Assembly (NCBI GenBank): GCA_027257055.1
Contig: JAPVLO010000617.1
Location: 124,001-188,000 of the forward strand
Direction of reading: 5' to 3'
Origin: Cephalopachus bancanus
Taxonomy: Eukaryota; Chordata; Mammalia; Primates; Tarsiidae
Length of the DNA: 64,000 nt
In this document: piece after piece, positions 1 to 11,399 of the stretch
How the letters are laid out: the number at the start of each line of letters is the position of its first letter
How positions within the stretch are numbered: the stretch's first letter is position 1
Position numbers and translations under genes: made by a program
The notes under the pieces: generated by a model
The model's input: only the letters and a program-made list of their open reading frames with translations
Databases searched by the model: none
What the model was told of the DNA's origin: nothing

Positions 1-331
1 TAATCCCAGTGCCTTGGGAGGCTGAGGTGAGTGTACTGCCTGAGCCTGTGGGTTTGAGACCCACCTGGGCAACTTGGTGAGCCCTCATCTCTACAATAAA
101 TAAAAAAAACTAGCTGGGCGTGGTAGTGCGTGCCTGTAGTTCCAGCCACTTGGAAGGCTGAGGCAGAAGGATCGCTGGAGCCCGGAAGGCTGAGGCGGAA
201 GGATCGCTGGAGCCCGGAAGGCTGAGGCTGCGGTGGCCGGGAGCGGCCATTGCACTCCAATCTGGGCGGCAGAGTGAGACTCCAACTCGAAAAAAAATAA
301 ATAAATAAATAAATAAAAAAAATAAAATAAA
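1..331 (+). mobile_element. Alu, cut by the window start, with internal tandem duplication
   Basis: The right arm holds a 32-nt unit twice (152-183 and 184-215, starting 'ggaaggctgaggc'), absent from other copies. The tail is (AAAT)n. Confidence 0.93.
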
Positions 332-399
332 GTGGGAAAATGGAGAATCCCTCATGACAGTTAAAGATTTGTTAAGACTCCCAGAATAACAACATGCTA

Positions 400-872
400 T
401 AAGAACTTGGTATCTGGAAACCTGGTTTCTATGCCTGGCTTTGCCATAGACTACCTGTGAGATCCTGGGCATGTCACATGTCCTCCCTGGTCTTAATTTC
501 TTCTTCTGTAAAATGAGAAATCTGGCCGGGCTCGGTGGCTCAGCCTGTAATCCCGCGCCTTTGGGAGGCTGAGGTGAGTGGATTGCCTCAGCCCGTGGGT
601 TTGAGACCCGCCTGGGCAGCAAGACCTCATCTCTACAATAAATGAAAAAATCAGCCGGGCGTGGTAGTGCATGCCTGTAATTTCGGCTACTCGGAAGGCT
701 GAGGCAGAAGGATCGCTGGAGCCCAGCAGGTCGAGGCTGCGGTGGCCGGGAGCGGCCATGGCACTCCAGTCTGGGCGACAGAGTGAGACTCCCAACTCAA
801 AAAAAAAAAAAAGAGAAATCTGGACAAGATAACCTTTCTCTGGGCCCTTCTTGAATTACAACACCCAGAAGG
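400..872 (+). repeat. MIR, split by an Alu
   Basis: Positions 400-523 match the MIR core ('gatcctgggcatgtcac', 'cttctgtaaaatgaga'). The 3' part resumes at about 813-872 after the Alu at 524-812. Confidence 0.7.
524..812 (+). mobile_element. Alu, young lemur-type
   Basis: Full length with 'gggcagcaagacc' short-linker type. Target-site duplication 'gagaaatct' at 515-523 and 813-821. It sits inside a MIR. Confidence 0.95.
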
Positions 873-3800
873 AAAACAGAGCTGCTGAATGAAAAAATAA
901 ATTAAGCCTGTAGTTAGAGAATGCAACTCTGTTTGACATAAATATCAACTTCTTTTTTATTTTTTCCATGATAGAAAATACTTGAGGGTATTTGGTTTCA
1001 GGAAGCAAAGCTGACCGCTATGCCATCAAACAGCTAAGAAAGAACAGCTAGTGAAGAAGTAAGGTGTTAAGAGAGAAAACCTTGAATCAGAAGGCATAAA
1101 AGAGACTTGACCTTGGTTGGGCAATGTGGGATTGTAACACAAGAGAACTGAGTTGGAAGGCACAAACTAGGGCAGGAATATAAAACCAAGGGTAAAGGAA
1201 GATGCTCTGAGAACACAGGATATTATCACAAGCACGATCAGAAGGCAAAAGAGCACATTTTACCATTTACTTTGTATCCTATACTAAAAGGGAAAATATA
1301 TGCAGCATTCTGGAAGCAGTAGAAGCTGACATACAAACATGGGGAAAGCAGAGTGCAGTATACCTTCGTCGCAAGATCAAAAGCAGCAGCTAAAGAGAGG
1401 TGAGGAGAAGCCTCTGGTTGCAAACTTCTATATCCCTCTTTAGAGCCTACTAGTTACTTTATTTTGATGGAGGAAAAAAAGGGAGTCTCACCTTAAACTC
1501 CCGGTCATAAGCCCTGATGAAGTGTATAGATAGATTGCTGCCATCTGTAGTTTGTAAACTCCTTTTTTCTTGCCTGTCAGAGTGGCGACACAAACACTAA
1601 GCTCAGGACACTCAGACTAGCGCCCTCCTTCCCCACTGCCTCCCCCTCCATCCCTAACTTAACAACCCATCAATCAAACCAAAGGCAAGGGAAAAAGGCA
1701 GGAGCTAAAAAGTTCTGTCTTGTTTATCCCTCAACATTCCCTCCCCCAACTCTTCAGCTGACAAGAAGTATGAGGCAGGAGTGTTCAACAATTCAGGGCA
1801 GCAGCAGTTGTTAAGAGGCATCTCTGGTCTCTCCTAGAATTCTGGCAAACAGTAGAGCAAGCCCTGTTGGATAGAGGTGTGGTAGAGCAAAAGTGGAATC
1901 CCATGAAGGGAAATGTACAACCTTGGTGAACAGAAAAGTCCCTAGGTCATAGCCTGAGATATCTACCTTGATAGAGAGAAGACCCTGAGGGAGATAATTT
2001 GAATATCCAAACCTTCCTTGTTAGCTAGTAGTCAACATTCTACCCTGCATTACAGACTCCATTATCTTCTCTCCTATTTCCAAGCTGGGGAAGACTCCAG
2101 TCAAGACACTTTCCAAATTTCATGAGTTTTCCCTCTTCGTGACAGAACCCAGTTTAGAATATGCAATTCCTAGATTATATCAGATATCTGTTTTGTTGTT
2201 TTGGTTCTGCTGGTTGTCCTTAAACAGAGGGAACATTCCAAACCAGTTAGGCCATAGGCAAGCTCATTGCTCATTTCTCAGAGAAAATCATTAAAAAGTT
2301 TTCAAAGAGTTTGCTTACAAACTATAATATAAACGATAGCACTAATCATCAAACACGGACAGAACACCTATTATACCCCAAACCCTGGAGTTCCTGTTTC
2401 TTAAAAGTTGCTCCACTGCAAGGTTCCTTTCTTTCCTTAAACTTGCCTCTTCCCCTCCTCCCATTCCAGAAGTGCTCTCCCAGGGCACAGTGTGTTTAAA
2501 TCTCCTAGCAACTTCCAAACATTTATTTAAATAATTATTTATTTCAATGGCCAAAGGTAATCTGGAAAGGCACCCCTAGAACAAGACTGTCCAAAAGGAC
2601 TAAGAGAACAAGGAAAGAACGTCATACTGCACAGCAAATTTTCTGCTTCTAAAAGTACTTCCCAGTAATTTTAATCTATCTTTCAAAAACCGAAGCAGTC
2701 TTCCCTCCCTTTTTTCCTCATTCTACTCCCCATTCTCACAGTTTCCCTGGGAGGCAAGGCTCATAGCAAAGCAACATTATTAAGGAACAAATTATCTGGC
2801 ACCAAGGTGTATTCTTAGCTGAATATATTGCATCTTTCAGCCCAATAATAATCTAAAGAGCAGCCACCACATAGATGCACCAGTCCCTGCACCTATATAA
2901 GAGAAAATGGGTTCCATTTGCTTCTCTGTTGGAGACAATCGTGGACATTTAAACTTACATCCAGGATGAAGCTAAGCAACATTCATTCTTTCACCCACAG
3001 TCCTAGAAGATTGCAACATGACTCAAGTACTCTAAAAAGATAGGAAAATGAAGGTCATCCTCAGAAGTGCTTTCAGCACAGGAGGAATAATGATTATGAA
3101 CATGGATATATGGCAAGTTTCCTGAAGCCAGATGTAGGTAGCAGTCTAATGGGTCTGGAACAGAAGCAAGAACTTCTAGTACTCCTCGGCCTCTTTAAAA
3201 CAGTATTATCCATCTGTACCCCAGAGAAAATGGCAAATCACAGCCAGCACAGGATGAGCCATGCTAGTAGCCAGCTGGAGCTTGACTCTGCTGAAGTGGA
3301 CTATAGCATCTGCCACCTAAACACAGGCAGGCTCTCTGGCAGCTGCCACTGGTAAAAGGGAATGAGCCATTGTATTATTAGTTGAAGAAACTTATAACCC
3401 TGTTACCAGAGAAGCCCAGATGTTGCTAAGTGATGCAGATGTGCCAGAGACAAAGACCAAAATACCCATGGCAAAGAAAGCACAGGCTACCACTGGAATC
3501 TAGGCACTAAGAGGGCAGTACCACCCAAATATACATATCCAGTCTTTATTTATTAACACTTATATACGGAAATAGGTATTCCCTGCTGCAGCTGATGTGA
3601 TTACAGAGAAATCAATTTATACTGCATCTGCTGGGATCAGCTGAAAACACAGGGTGAGCAGAGCACAGAGCAGAAAACCAAGAGCCAGTGAACGGCTCAT
3701 TACCAGGTCAGTCGCTTTGTAGGAAATTATAAGTTGCTGAAGTTTGAAGCAGCCTGAGCTGACCTTAGACTCATACCTACTCTGCTCCAGTCTGCAAGCT

Positions 3801-4660
3801 CCATTTCCTGAGACATGAACTAAGATCATCTTCCTAGAGGAGGGACTCAGTTCTAACCCCTCCTGAGGCTGCAGGCACCTGTCCTTCCAAGTAAAGCAGA
3901 AGGCAAGGTATCATTACACTCTTTGGCAGCTTTTAAACTACTAGGAGTCTTTGATTCCTAATAGTTGCGGGAGATACCTGGCAAAGAGCTACACCTTTAG
4001 TGGCCAAAGAATCTCTTACTAGGCCAAACTTTCACAGCTACAACACTAACTCATAAGGTCTAATTAAGTACCTCATTGTATAGTCAGTACCTCCTGCCTT
4101 GTTTATTTGACTGAACTATGCCCCTTTGCTTTTTGATAGCCAACAACAGAACACTTGGTAGATATGCCATGAAATGTAATTAATCATTTGTTCTTCCAGA
4201 GGTCCAGCAGCACCATTCATCCCAACAAGAACCATGCGCAATCTATACATAGAAAAAAAGCTTAGTAAATTTATCAACTACTAAAACTCTGATATTATAA
4301 TGCCAGTCAAGCTGGAAACCAAATAAAGGTTTGATGCCAGCCTCTAGCACTGTGTCTAAGGTGGGAAAAGGACAAGGTGTGAAGGTCTCAACTCAGACTA
4401 CAGAAAATTCATTCTGTCAAGTAGCTACCCCCAACAACAGATATCCATCCTGTTCCAAAATGTCCAGGCTTGCTGTAAATAAGTCTGTAGGGAATTCTCT
4501 AATTTGGAGCAAAACCACATTATCATTACCAGCTGCTCTGACCTTGTAATGGTCATTACCCACAAACTAATGAGTCTCCCACAAAGTGCACATAGCATTT
4601 GGCAGTTAGTCCAGGGCAGCTCTGACTGGCAATGGGCAGCCAGATCTGGCCACCTCTTAC

Positions 4661-5407
4661 CTTTTCAGACTTGACTTTCTTTAGCGGCCGACACTCATTC
4701 TCCCCTTCCTCTGGCTCCGGTTTAGCTCCCAAAGGATTGAGCGCTGCCCCAGGCTCAATAGCTATACTCCCAAGTGGCTCCACAGTTCCTGTATCCACCC
4801 CTGCACTTCCATCATACTGACCACCCCGTCCTCCCAAGGAAACTGGCTGGAGGACCCCAGGATCCTTCTCTGAACAAGTCCCCACTCCTTCGCTTCTCTC
4901 CTTCTTGCTCTTAGACGAACTGTTCTCCTTCTCCTTTTTGGAGCCAGCTACACTGCGGGATGCCTTAGCCGCCTTCTCTGAGCCCTTGGGAGCAACAGCA
5001 GCAACCAGACCTCCTGCATTGGCACCATCTCCTGAGCGCCCCTGCACCTCTTTCTTGCTAGCCGCCCCCTCACTTGGAGTGAACAGGGAAGTCCCTGGAG
5101 TGGGTTTGCTAGTGTCTTTGCCACTCTTATTCCTTTTGGATTTCGATTTGCCTTCCTTCCCTTGAGGACCTGGCACTGGGGTCACAAACTTGATGTTGTC
5201 TGGTAGTGTGGCCACAGCATTGGGAGCTGGTATCCCCACCTCCTTTGAGCCTGACATTTCCAGTTTCTGCTGGTCCTTTTCCAGATCGGCGTCCAGGTCA
5301 ATGATGAGATTCCCTACTCCAATGTCCCATTCATCCCCACTGTCGTATGTCTCAACAGGGTTTGCATCCACTCCTTTCCCTCCGGAGGCTCCACTGCTCA
5401 AGGACAT
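4661..5407 (-). CDS. ZNF609: ZNF609 coding exon 2 (residues 1-249, N-terminal part)
   Basis: This is the first coding exon of ZNF609, a nuclear zinc-finger protein (about 1,411 residues in human) related to ZNF608 and fly scribbler and reported to work with Integrator and the cohesin loader NIPBL. The single zinc finger lies further 3', outside the window. The ATG at 5407-5405 has A at -3 and an in-frame TGA ten codons upstream (5437-5435), which fixes the start. The frame is open for 249 codons to the donor GTAAGA at 4660-4655 and leaves phase 0. Visible features are an acidic stretch around residues 22-45 (YDSGDEWDIGVGNLIIDLDA), Lys/Ser-rich basic patches near 85-105 and 160-180, and PLKKVKSEK at the end, which could serve as a nuclear signal and contains a psi-K-x-E SUMO-type motif. 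I recognise the protein from memory of the human sequence; a few residues differ. Confidence 0.96.
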
Positions 5408-5478
5408 CTTAGAGTCAACGTCCCACCTCAAGATTCAAGGCTCTTCCTTGCCCCCAGCTTTCCTATTTTCAGCTTCAG

Positions 5479-5532
5479 CTATGTTCTCAGACCTGCCACA
5501 TTGGTCAGTACATGCCCAGTGGACAACATCAT
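5479..5532 (-). other. Upstream ORF at the 5' edge of ZNF609 exon 2
   Basis: Exon 2 begins CAATGATG. Two in-frame ATGs at exon positions 3 and 6 open a 17-codon ORF (MMLSTGHVLTNVAGLRT) that stops at TAG 5481-5479, 71 nt before the ZNF609 ATG. It is in a different frame from the main ORF. Two shorter uORFs follow in another frame: ATG-TAC-TGA at 5513-5505 and a four-codon MWQV at 5501-5487. Such uORFs usually dampen scanning initiation; whether they do so here is untested. Confidence 0.6.
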
Positions 5533-5941
5533 TGCTGGAAAAAGAAAATTTAAAAAGTAGTTAAAGGAAACAATACAGGCAAGGAGACAGCCTGAAATAA
5601 ACTCCCACACAAAACAGACCCTTCCTTTGGGGCTATCACATCACAATGGACAAGACAAACACGTTCCAATTGCATTTCTAACCAAGTTATATTGCACCTA
5701 ATGAAAAGTTAATCCCCTTTCCATCTCCCCAAGGGAGAGTACAAAATTTCCACATGGCCCAGAGATTCTGGGGTAAGTCCTCTAGAGTTAGTTTACCATT
5801 TCTGAGAGACTTAGTTTTACTACCATTGCCAGTTGGCAATTCTCCCTCAATCAATACAGGCTCTGGCATTCAAGCTCTAGCACAACTTTACTCACACTCC
5901 CTCTCTCCTTGCTTTAAAAAAAAAATTATCAGAGACTCAGA

Positions 5942-6213
5942 GGCCAGCACAGTGGCTCACGCCTGTAATCCCAGCACTTTGGGAGGTGGAGTGAAAGGAC
6001 TGCCTGAGCTCAGGGGTTCAAGACCAGCCTGGGCAACTTGGTAAGACCTCGTCTCTACAATAAATCAAAAAATTAGCCGGGCATAGTGGCGTGTGCCTGT
6101 AGTTCCAGCTACTTGGAAGGCTGAGGTAGAAGGATCAGCTGAGTCCAGCAGGTCAAGGTTGCGGTGGCTGTGAGCATGCCATGGATGACAGAGTGAGATT
6201 CCAATTCAAAAGA
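5942..6213 (+). mobile_element. Alu, nearest to ZNF609 exon 2 in intron 1
   Basis: It lies 0.4 kb upstream of exon 2, antisense to the gene. A long duplication including 'ttatcagag[a/g]ctcaga' flanks it. Confidence 0.93.
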
Positions 6214-7781
6214 AAAAAATTATCAGAGGCTCAGAACATGATCTAGCAAAAGCCTTAAAAGGCCTCTACTAACAGGGTCTGTCTCTATTAAAAATAGTAT
6301 AGATTTCTTATCATTCTACTATTGAGGGATACACAGTTAAAAGAGAAAAGCAAGCAGAACTGGGAAAAATGCAACTTCAGGATGGGGGCCAAAAACTACA
6401 ATTAGAGGAGACAATTCTGAGAGGATTCAACCAATTAGCTTAAGTTAAATCAACCTTATCAAACTCCAGATTTCAAATTATGTCTGAATAGCAAGATTCA
6501 ATATGGTCTTTCTTACTTCCCACTAAAATACTTTTGAAGACACAGAAAAAGAGAAAAAGGTTTACACTGTCAATAACTGGACACTACTAAAAAAACCCTA
6601 ACACTAGAATGTGAGATAACTCTTTACTTTCTTATATAAGATTGATGGTACTGTATTGACAAACACCAGGGTCTCACACTACATGAAACAGAGATTGGGA
6701 AAAAAGAGGAGGGGGTAGTAATTAAGAAGGCAATTTATCTCTCTACTGTTTCCTGACTCATGAGACCTGAGGAATGTACTACCTAGAAAACCTGGCAGTC
6801 ACATCCTGCAAAGTGGATCACTAAAAGGTAAATGCTACAGATATGACAGAGACAAAACAAACTGTACTTTTTCACCTAATTACTGAGAATAGTATCAAAG
6901 AACTAGGATGCAGGGGCAAGAAAAGATGTCATACCAGCAGAGCAAAGCTGTACCAGGTGAATGCCTGCTACCATCTGGGATTTGAGAGAGAGAGTGTACA
7001 CATTAATCTGCCATTTAGCTGTAGATCTGAGAAGAAAATATATCCATTATTCCAATAGAGAACTTAGTGTTAATGGCAACCAACCATTGTTTATTAGCAA
7101 ACATCAAGTTTATTTCACAAAGGATGAACAAAAAGTGTGTTGGGGAGGGAGGACATGATATAGGAACTATGAAAGTTACCCACAAGGTAAAAGAGACATA
7201 ATTCCTGAAGAGTTAGAGAAATGATACCTCTGGAAATGATCTAGAATAGTGAAGAAACTTTTAGTAAGCTGTGCAGGATTCTCGACACTACACAAGAAGA
7301 CGTGGCCTCCATGAAATAGTAATATAGTAGATATTTGTTCACCTATTAGAACATTTTTATTTATTTCCTAATATGTGCCACACGTTAAATTAGAAGCTGG
7401 GAATAAAGTAGCAAATAAAACAGTGAATAAGGCAATGGAACATGGTACCATTGAAAATAGAAAATATTTCTAGGAAATAACAAGTGAATCTCCACAAAAA
7501 TTATTAGAGTACAGTTCTTCCCTAAATCATAAGTTATTACTCCTGCAATATTTGCAATTGTGGTGAGGCTCAGAGTGTAACCCACATTAATCTAAGGCTT
7601 ACCCATTGTCCTCAGTATGTAATTTAACCATTAAGACAGCCCCATGTTGTTTTATCCTTAGAAAAATAATAAAATTTTCTTTAGATTCAAAAGACCTTCC
7701 TCTAGAAAACAGATGATAATGGGAAAGAGACTCTGGAGAAGTAAGGAAAGTATATAAAACACATTAAAATGTTAATGCTCA
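6214..7781. other. Unique intronic sequence
   Basis: AT-rich and without an exon. Apart from a possible old repeat near 7335-7600 I see nothing to name. Confidence 0.6.
7335..7600. repeat. Possible old interspersed repeat fragment
   Basis: 'cctaatatgtgccacacg' and 'agctgggaataaagtagc' resemble the 'tatgtgccaggcactg ... ctggggatacag' motif of old mammalian repeats. The rest is too diverged to name. Confidence 0.35.
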
Positions 7782-8066
7782 GTTAGGTACAGTGGCTCAG
7801 TCTGTAATCCCAGCACTTTGGGAGGCCAAGGCGAGAAGATTGCCTGAGCCTGGGGGTTTGAGACCAGCCTAGCAACTTGGTGAGACCTTGTCTCTACAAT
7901 AAATCACAAAAAAACTAGCCAGGCGTGTTGGCGTGTGTCTGTAGTTCCAGCTACTTGGAAGGCTGATGCAGAAGGATCGCCTAAACCCAGCAGGTTGAGA
8001 TTGCAGTGAGCGTGCCACTGAAGTCCCGTCTGGGCAACAAGAGTGAGACTCCAACTCAAAAACTAA
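7782..8066 (+). mobile_element. Alu, first of a pair
   Basis: The pair with the next Alu is enclosed by one duplication 'aatgttaatgctca' (7768-7781 and 8409-8422). Confidence 0.92.
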
Positions 8067-8080
8067 TTTTTTTTTTTTTT

Positions 8081-8408
8081 GCTGGACTCGGTGGCTCAGC
8101 CTGTAATCCCACGCCTTTGGGAGGCTGAGGTGAGTGAATTGCCTGAGCCCATGGGTTCAAGACCCACCTGGGCAACTTGGCGAGACGTCATCTCTACAAT
8201 AAATCAAAAATTAGCTGGGCGTGGTAGCACACATCTGTAGTTCCAGCTACTTGGAAGGCTGAGGCAGAAGGATCGCCAGAGCCCAGCAGGTCGATGCTGC
8301 AGTGGACAGGAGCGGCCACTGTACTCCTGTCTGGGCGACAAAGTGAGACTCCAACTCAAAAAAAAAATTTTTTTTAATTAAAAAAAAAAAAAAACTAAAA
8401 TAAAATAG
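8081..8408 (+). mobile_element. Alu, second of the pair
   Basis: Joined to the first through a T-run after its A-tail. The tail is long and mixed T/A. Confidence 0.92.
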
Positions 8409-8746
8409 AATGTTAATGCTCACTGAGAGCTTCTGACAGTTCCCACTTTACTAGACTGGCTGACCTACTGTATGAGGCAGCATAAACAAAGTGTGCCAGT
8501 AAGGGAGAGCACTGAGATCATAACAAGTCCAATAAAAACATGTAACTTCATTTTGAAAGGAGAAAAGGATAAAACATTTACAAAAATATGTGAGGAAACA
8601 AAAAATGCAGTACCAATTAAAATTCATACAAAAATCAGAAAAGCACAGAACTGAAACTGTAGAAAATGAATCAGTAAATTAAAAGAAAACCTAAGATATT
8701 TTCCAGATTGCAAAGAAAAAGTACAGTGAAAAGAATGACAGAAATC

Positions 8747-9037
8747 GAACCGGGCTCGGTGGCTCAGCCTGTAATCCCGCGCCTTTGGGAGGCTGAGGTG
8801 AGTGGATTGCCTGAGCCCACGGGTTCGAGACCCGCCTGGGCAGTCGAGACCTCATCTCTACAATAAATCAAAAAATTAGCCGGGTAGTGCGCGCCTGTAA
8901 TTCCGGCTATTTGGAAAGCTGAGGCGGAAGGATCACCGGAGCCCAGCAGGTCTAGGCTGCGGTGGCCGGGAACGGGCACTGCACTCCAGTCTGGGCGACA
9001 GAGTGAGACTCCAACTCAAAAAAAAAAAAACAAAAAC
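8747..9037 (+). mobile_element. Alu, young lemur-type
   Basis: Duplication 'agaatgacagaaatc' at 8732-8746 and 9038-9052. B box region 'cgggttcgagacccg'. Confidence 0.95.
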
Positions 9038-9201
9038 AGAATGACAGAAATCAAGAGATCAAGCATTTAATACCACTGAAGGAAAACTGAAGATACTAGA
9101 ACAAATGGGAGAAAAGCAACCTATCATAGATATAATAAATGAATAGCATATTGAACTAAACAAAGATCTTTCACGCAGATTGAAAAGGTTCATTATATTT
9201 T

Positions 9202-9485
9202 CTTTTTTGAGTTGGAGTCTCATTCTTGTCACCCAGGCTGGAGTGCAATGGCACACCCATGGCCACCGCAGCCTCAACTCGTTGGGCTTAGGTGATCTTC
9301 TGCGTCAGCCAAGTAGCTAGAACTACAGTCGTAAGCCACCACGCCTAGCTAGTTTTTGTGATTTATTATAGAGACGAGGTCTCACCATGTTGCCCAGGCT
9401 GGTCTTGAACCCCGTGGCTCAGGCAATCCTCTCGCTTCAGCCTCCCAAAGTGCTGGGATTACAAACTGAGCCTCTGCGCACAGCC
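9202..9485 (-). mobile_element. Alu, nearest minus-strand copy upstream of ZNF609 exon 2
   Basis: Flanked by 'cattat[a/g]ttttc'. It is opposite in orientation to the intron 2 Alus. Confidence 0.93.
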
Positions 9486-9608
9486 CATTATGTTTTCAGT
9501 AAAATCTATTTTAAAAATCAAACTTACACACATTCTGGCAAAAGTTTTAAATTACAGAGAACAAAAATTGGGCTGACTTCAGAATGCTCCACAATATTAA
9601 ATGTTTGG

Positions 9609-9893
9609 TTTTTTTTGAGTTGGAGTCTCACACCATTGCCCAGGCTTGCGTGCAGTGGCATGCTCATAGCCAACCCAGCGTTGACCTGCTGGGCTCAGGC
9701 GATCCTTCCACCTCAGCCTTCCAAGTGGCTGGAACCACAGGTGTGCACTACCAACCCGACTAATTTTTTATTTATCGTAGAGATGAGGTCTTGCCAAGTT
9801 GCCTGAGCTGGTCGCGAACCTGCGGGCTCAAGCAATCCACTCGCCTTGACCTCCCAAAGTGCTGGGATACAGGCTGAGCCAACGACCCCGGCC
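9609..9893 (-). mobile_element. Alu
   Basis: Duplication 'aatattaaat' on both sides. Confidence 0.93.
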
Positions 9894-10368
9894 AATATTA
9901 AATATTAAAAGAGAATGACAATCTGCAGAATTTTGAAAAGGTTGTTAGTCAAGAATTTTACACTAAGCCAAGTTGTTTGTCACATGTAAAAACAACATAT
10001 TTTCAGTTATGTAAGAATATATATATAATATCCATCTTATTAAAAACTATCTGAAACACTAAAATCAGTTCAACATGGCATAAATAATGTGTGTAAATAC
10101 AAATACCAATGTCATTTTGTAATCTAAAGACTAAACTCAATGCAGATACTAAAAATTATTTCTGAAAAATATGTGAGACAAAATCAGTACTTTATGATAA
10201 TGTAGCTCAAAAAGTTCAGCCCTAATACCAGTAAGGAAAGACAAACAAACCTAAAGTCATAAAATTGACACTTTCTCAAATTCCTCTTGTTCGAATTCCA
10301 TATCCCACAGCAAATTGTTTTGTTTGATGCGTTGTTTTTTCTAGTAAGAGAGCAAGATTGTCATTACC

Positions 10369-10655
10369 TTTTTTTTTTCCAGTCAGGGTCTCACTCTGTC
10401 ACCCAGTTAGGAGTGTAGTGGCACCATCATGGCTCACTGCAGCCTCTACTTCCTGGGCTCAAGCGATCCTTCTGCCTCAGCTTCCCAAGTAGCTGGGGCT
10501 ATAGGCATATGCCATCATTCCCAATTAATTTTTTATATTTTGTGGAGACAAGATCTATGCTGCCCAGGCTAACCTTGAACTCCTGGGCTCAAGCAATCCT
10601 CCTGCCCCAGCCTCCCAAAGTGCTGGGATTACGGCGTGAGCCACTGTGCCCAGTC
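10369..10655 (-). mobile_element. Alu, old J-like
   Basis: Has the older 'gtcagggtctcactctgtc' and 'ctcaagcaatcctcctgcc' states. Confidence 0.9.
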
Positions 10656-11100
10656 ACATTTTTAAAAATTGTACTCTTTCCGAAAAGGTAGTTGGAGATG
10701 AAAAGAACATCTGATGGTCTGTGCTCATTTCCAGATTCCACATCTATTCATTAAATTAAAGTATGTCCTAGAGAGTACAGTATGGAAAAGATGGGGAAGG
10801 CACTTCATTAGAGGAAAGGTCTTAGACACTGTGATTCTTTAGACTGGACAGGAGAATGCTGGTTAGTTTCAAGTATACGATGGTTGCATTGTGGAATAGA
10901 GACAATTATTCTGTGATGTTGAGGATACAAATAGGATCAGTGAGCAGAAGTTCCAGAAAGATGTTTAACTCAGGAATAAATTTAATAACCTGAGATTTCC
11001 AACATTTACGCCCAATGTGTAATGAAGCCATGTCTTTATCACTGAAAGTATTTCAGCAGAAAAAACATAATCACCTGTCAAGCAAATATATAAAAGATTA

Positions 11101-11398
11101 TGGCTAGGCTCACACCTGTAATCCCAGCACTTTGGGAAGCAGAAGTGGGAAGATCACTTGAGCCCAGGAGTTCGAGGTCAGTATGGGCAATATAGCAAGA
11201 TCCTGTCTCTTCAAAAACATTGAGAAATAAGCAGATGTGATGGTATATGCTTGTCATCCCAGCTACTTGGAAGGCTGCAATGGGAGGATCACTTGAGCCG
11301 AGGAGGTTGAGGCCTCAGTGAGCTGTGATCATGCCACTGCAATCCAGCCTGGGCGACAGAATGAGACTCTGTCTCTTAACAACAACAACAACAAAAAG
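11101..11398 (+). mobile_element. Alu, old J-like
   Basis: 'gatcacttgagcccaggagt' and a (CAA)n tail. Confidence 0.9.
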
Positions 11399-11399
11399 G

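Larger units (their letters stand above)
1..4660 (-). other. ZNF609: ZNF609 intron 2, 5' part; mostly unique sequence
   Basis: This holds the first 4.66 kb downstream of exon 2. It contains two plus-strand Alus and a split MIR below 900. The stretch 900-4655 is unique, AT-rich intronic sequence in which I see no repeat I can name and no ORF with coding character. Confidence 0.8.
4661..5534 (-). ncRNA. ZNF609: ZNF609 exon 2 as circular RNA circ-ZNF609 (874 nt)
   Basis: The exon runs from acceptor (polypyrimidine stretch 'attttctttttccag' read on minus, AG at 5536-5535) to donor GT at 4660-4659 and is 874 nt long. Human circ-ZNF609 is a single-exon circle of the same exon and the same length; it is reported in myoblasts and can be translated from an ORF that starts at the linear ATG. 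If 4661 is joined back to 5534, the frame continues past codon 249 into CAA then TGA, giving 753 nt including the stop. The splice sites, exon length and frame are seen here. That the circle forms in this species is inferred from conservation. Confidence 0.8.
9050..10060 (+). repeat. Possible old L1/HAL1-type remnant with two Alu insertions
   Basis: A-rich sequence at 9050-9195, 9490-9605 and 9895-10060 ('ggcaaaagttttaaattac', 'gaattttacactaagccaag') resembles old L1-type ORF remnants. I could not confirm the family. Confidence 0.3.

Noticed and set aside
4556..4660. Continuation of the ZNF609 ORF beyond residue 249
   Set aside because: A consensus donor GTAAGA follows the last codon; the open frame beyond is intron read-through.
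5408..5431. N-terminal extension of the ZNF609 ORF (residues before MSLSS)
   Set aside because: It starts at TTG, not ATG, and an in-frame TGA lies two codons further upstream. The ATG at 5407 is the real start.
8472..8654. 60-codon ORF between two Alus
   Set aside because: No similarity I recognise, AT-rich composition and a length expected by chance.
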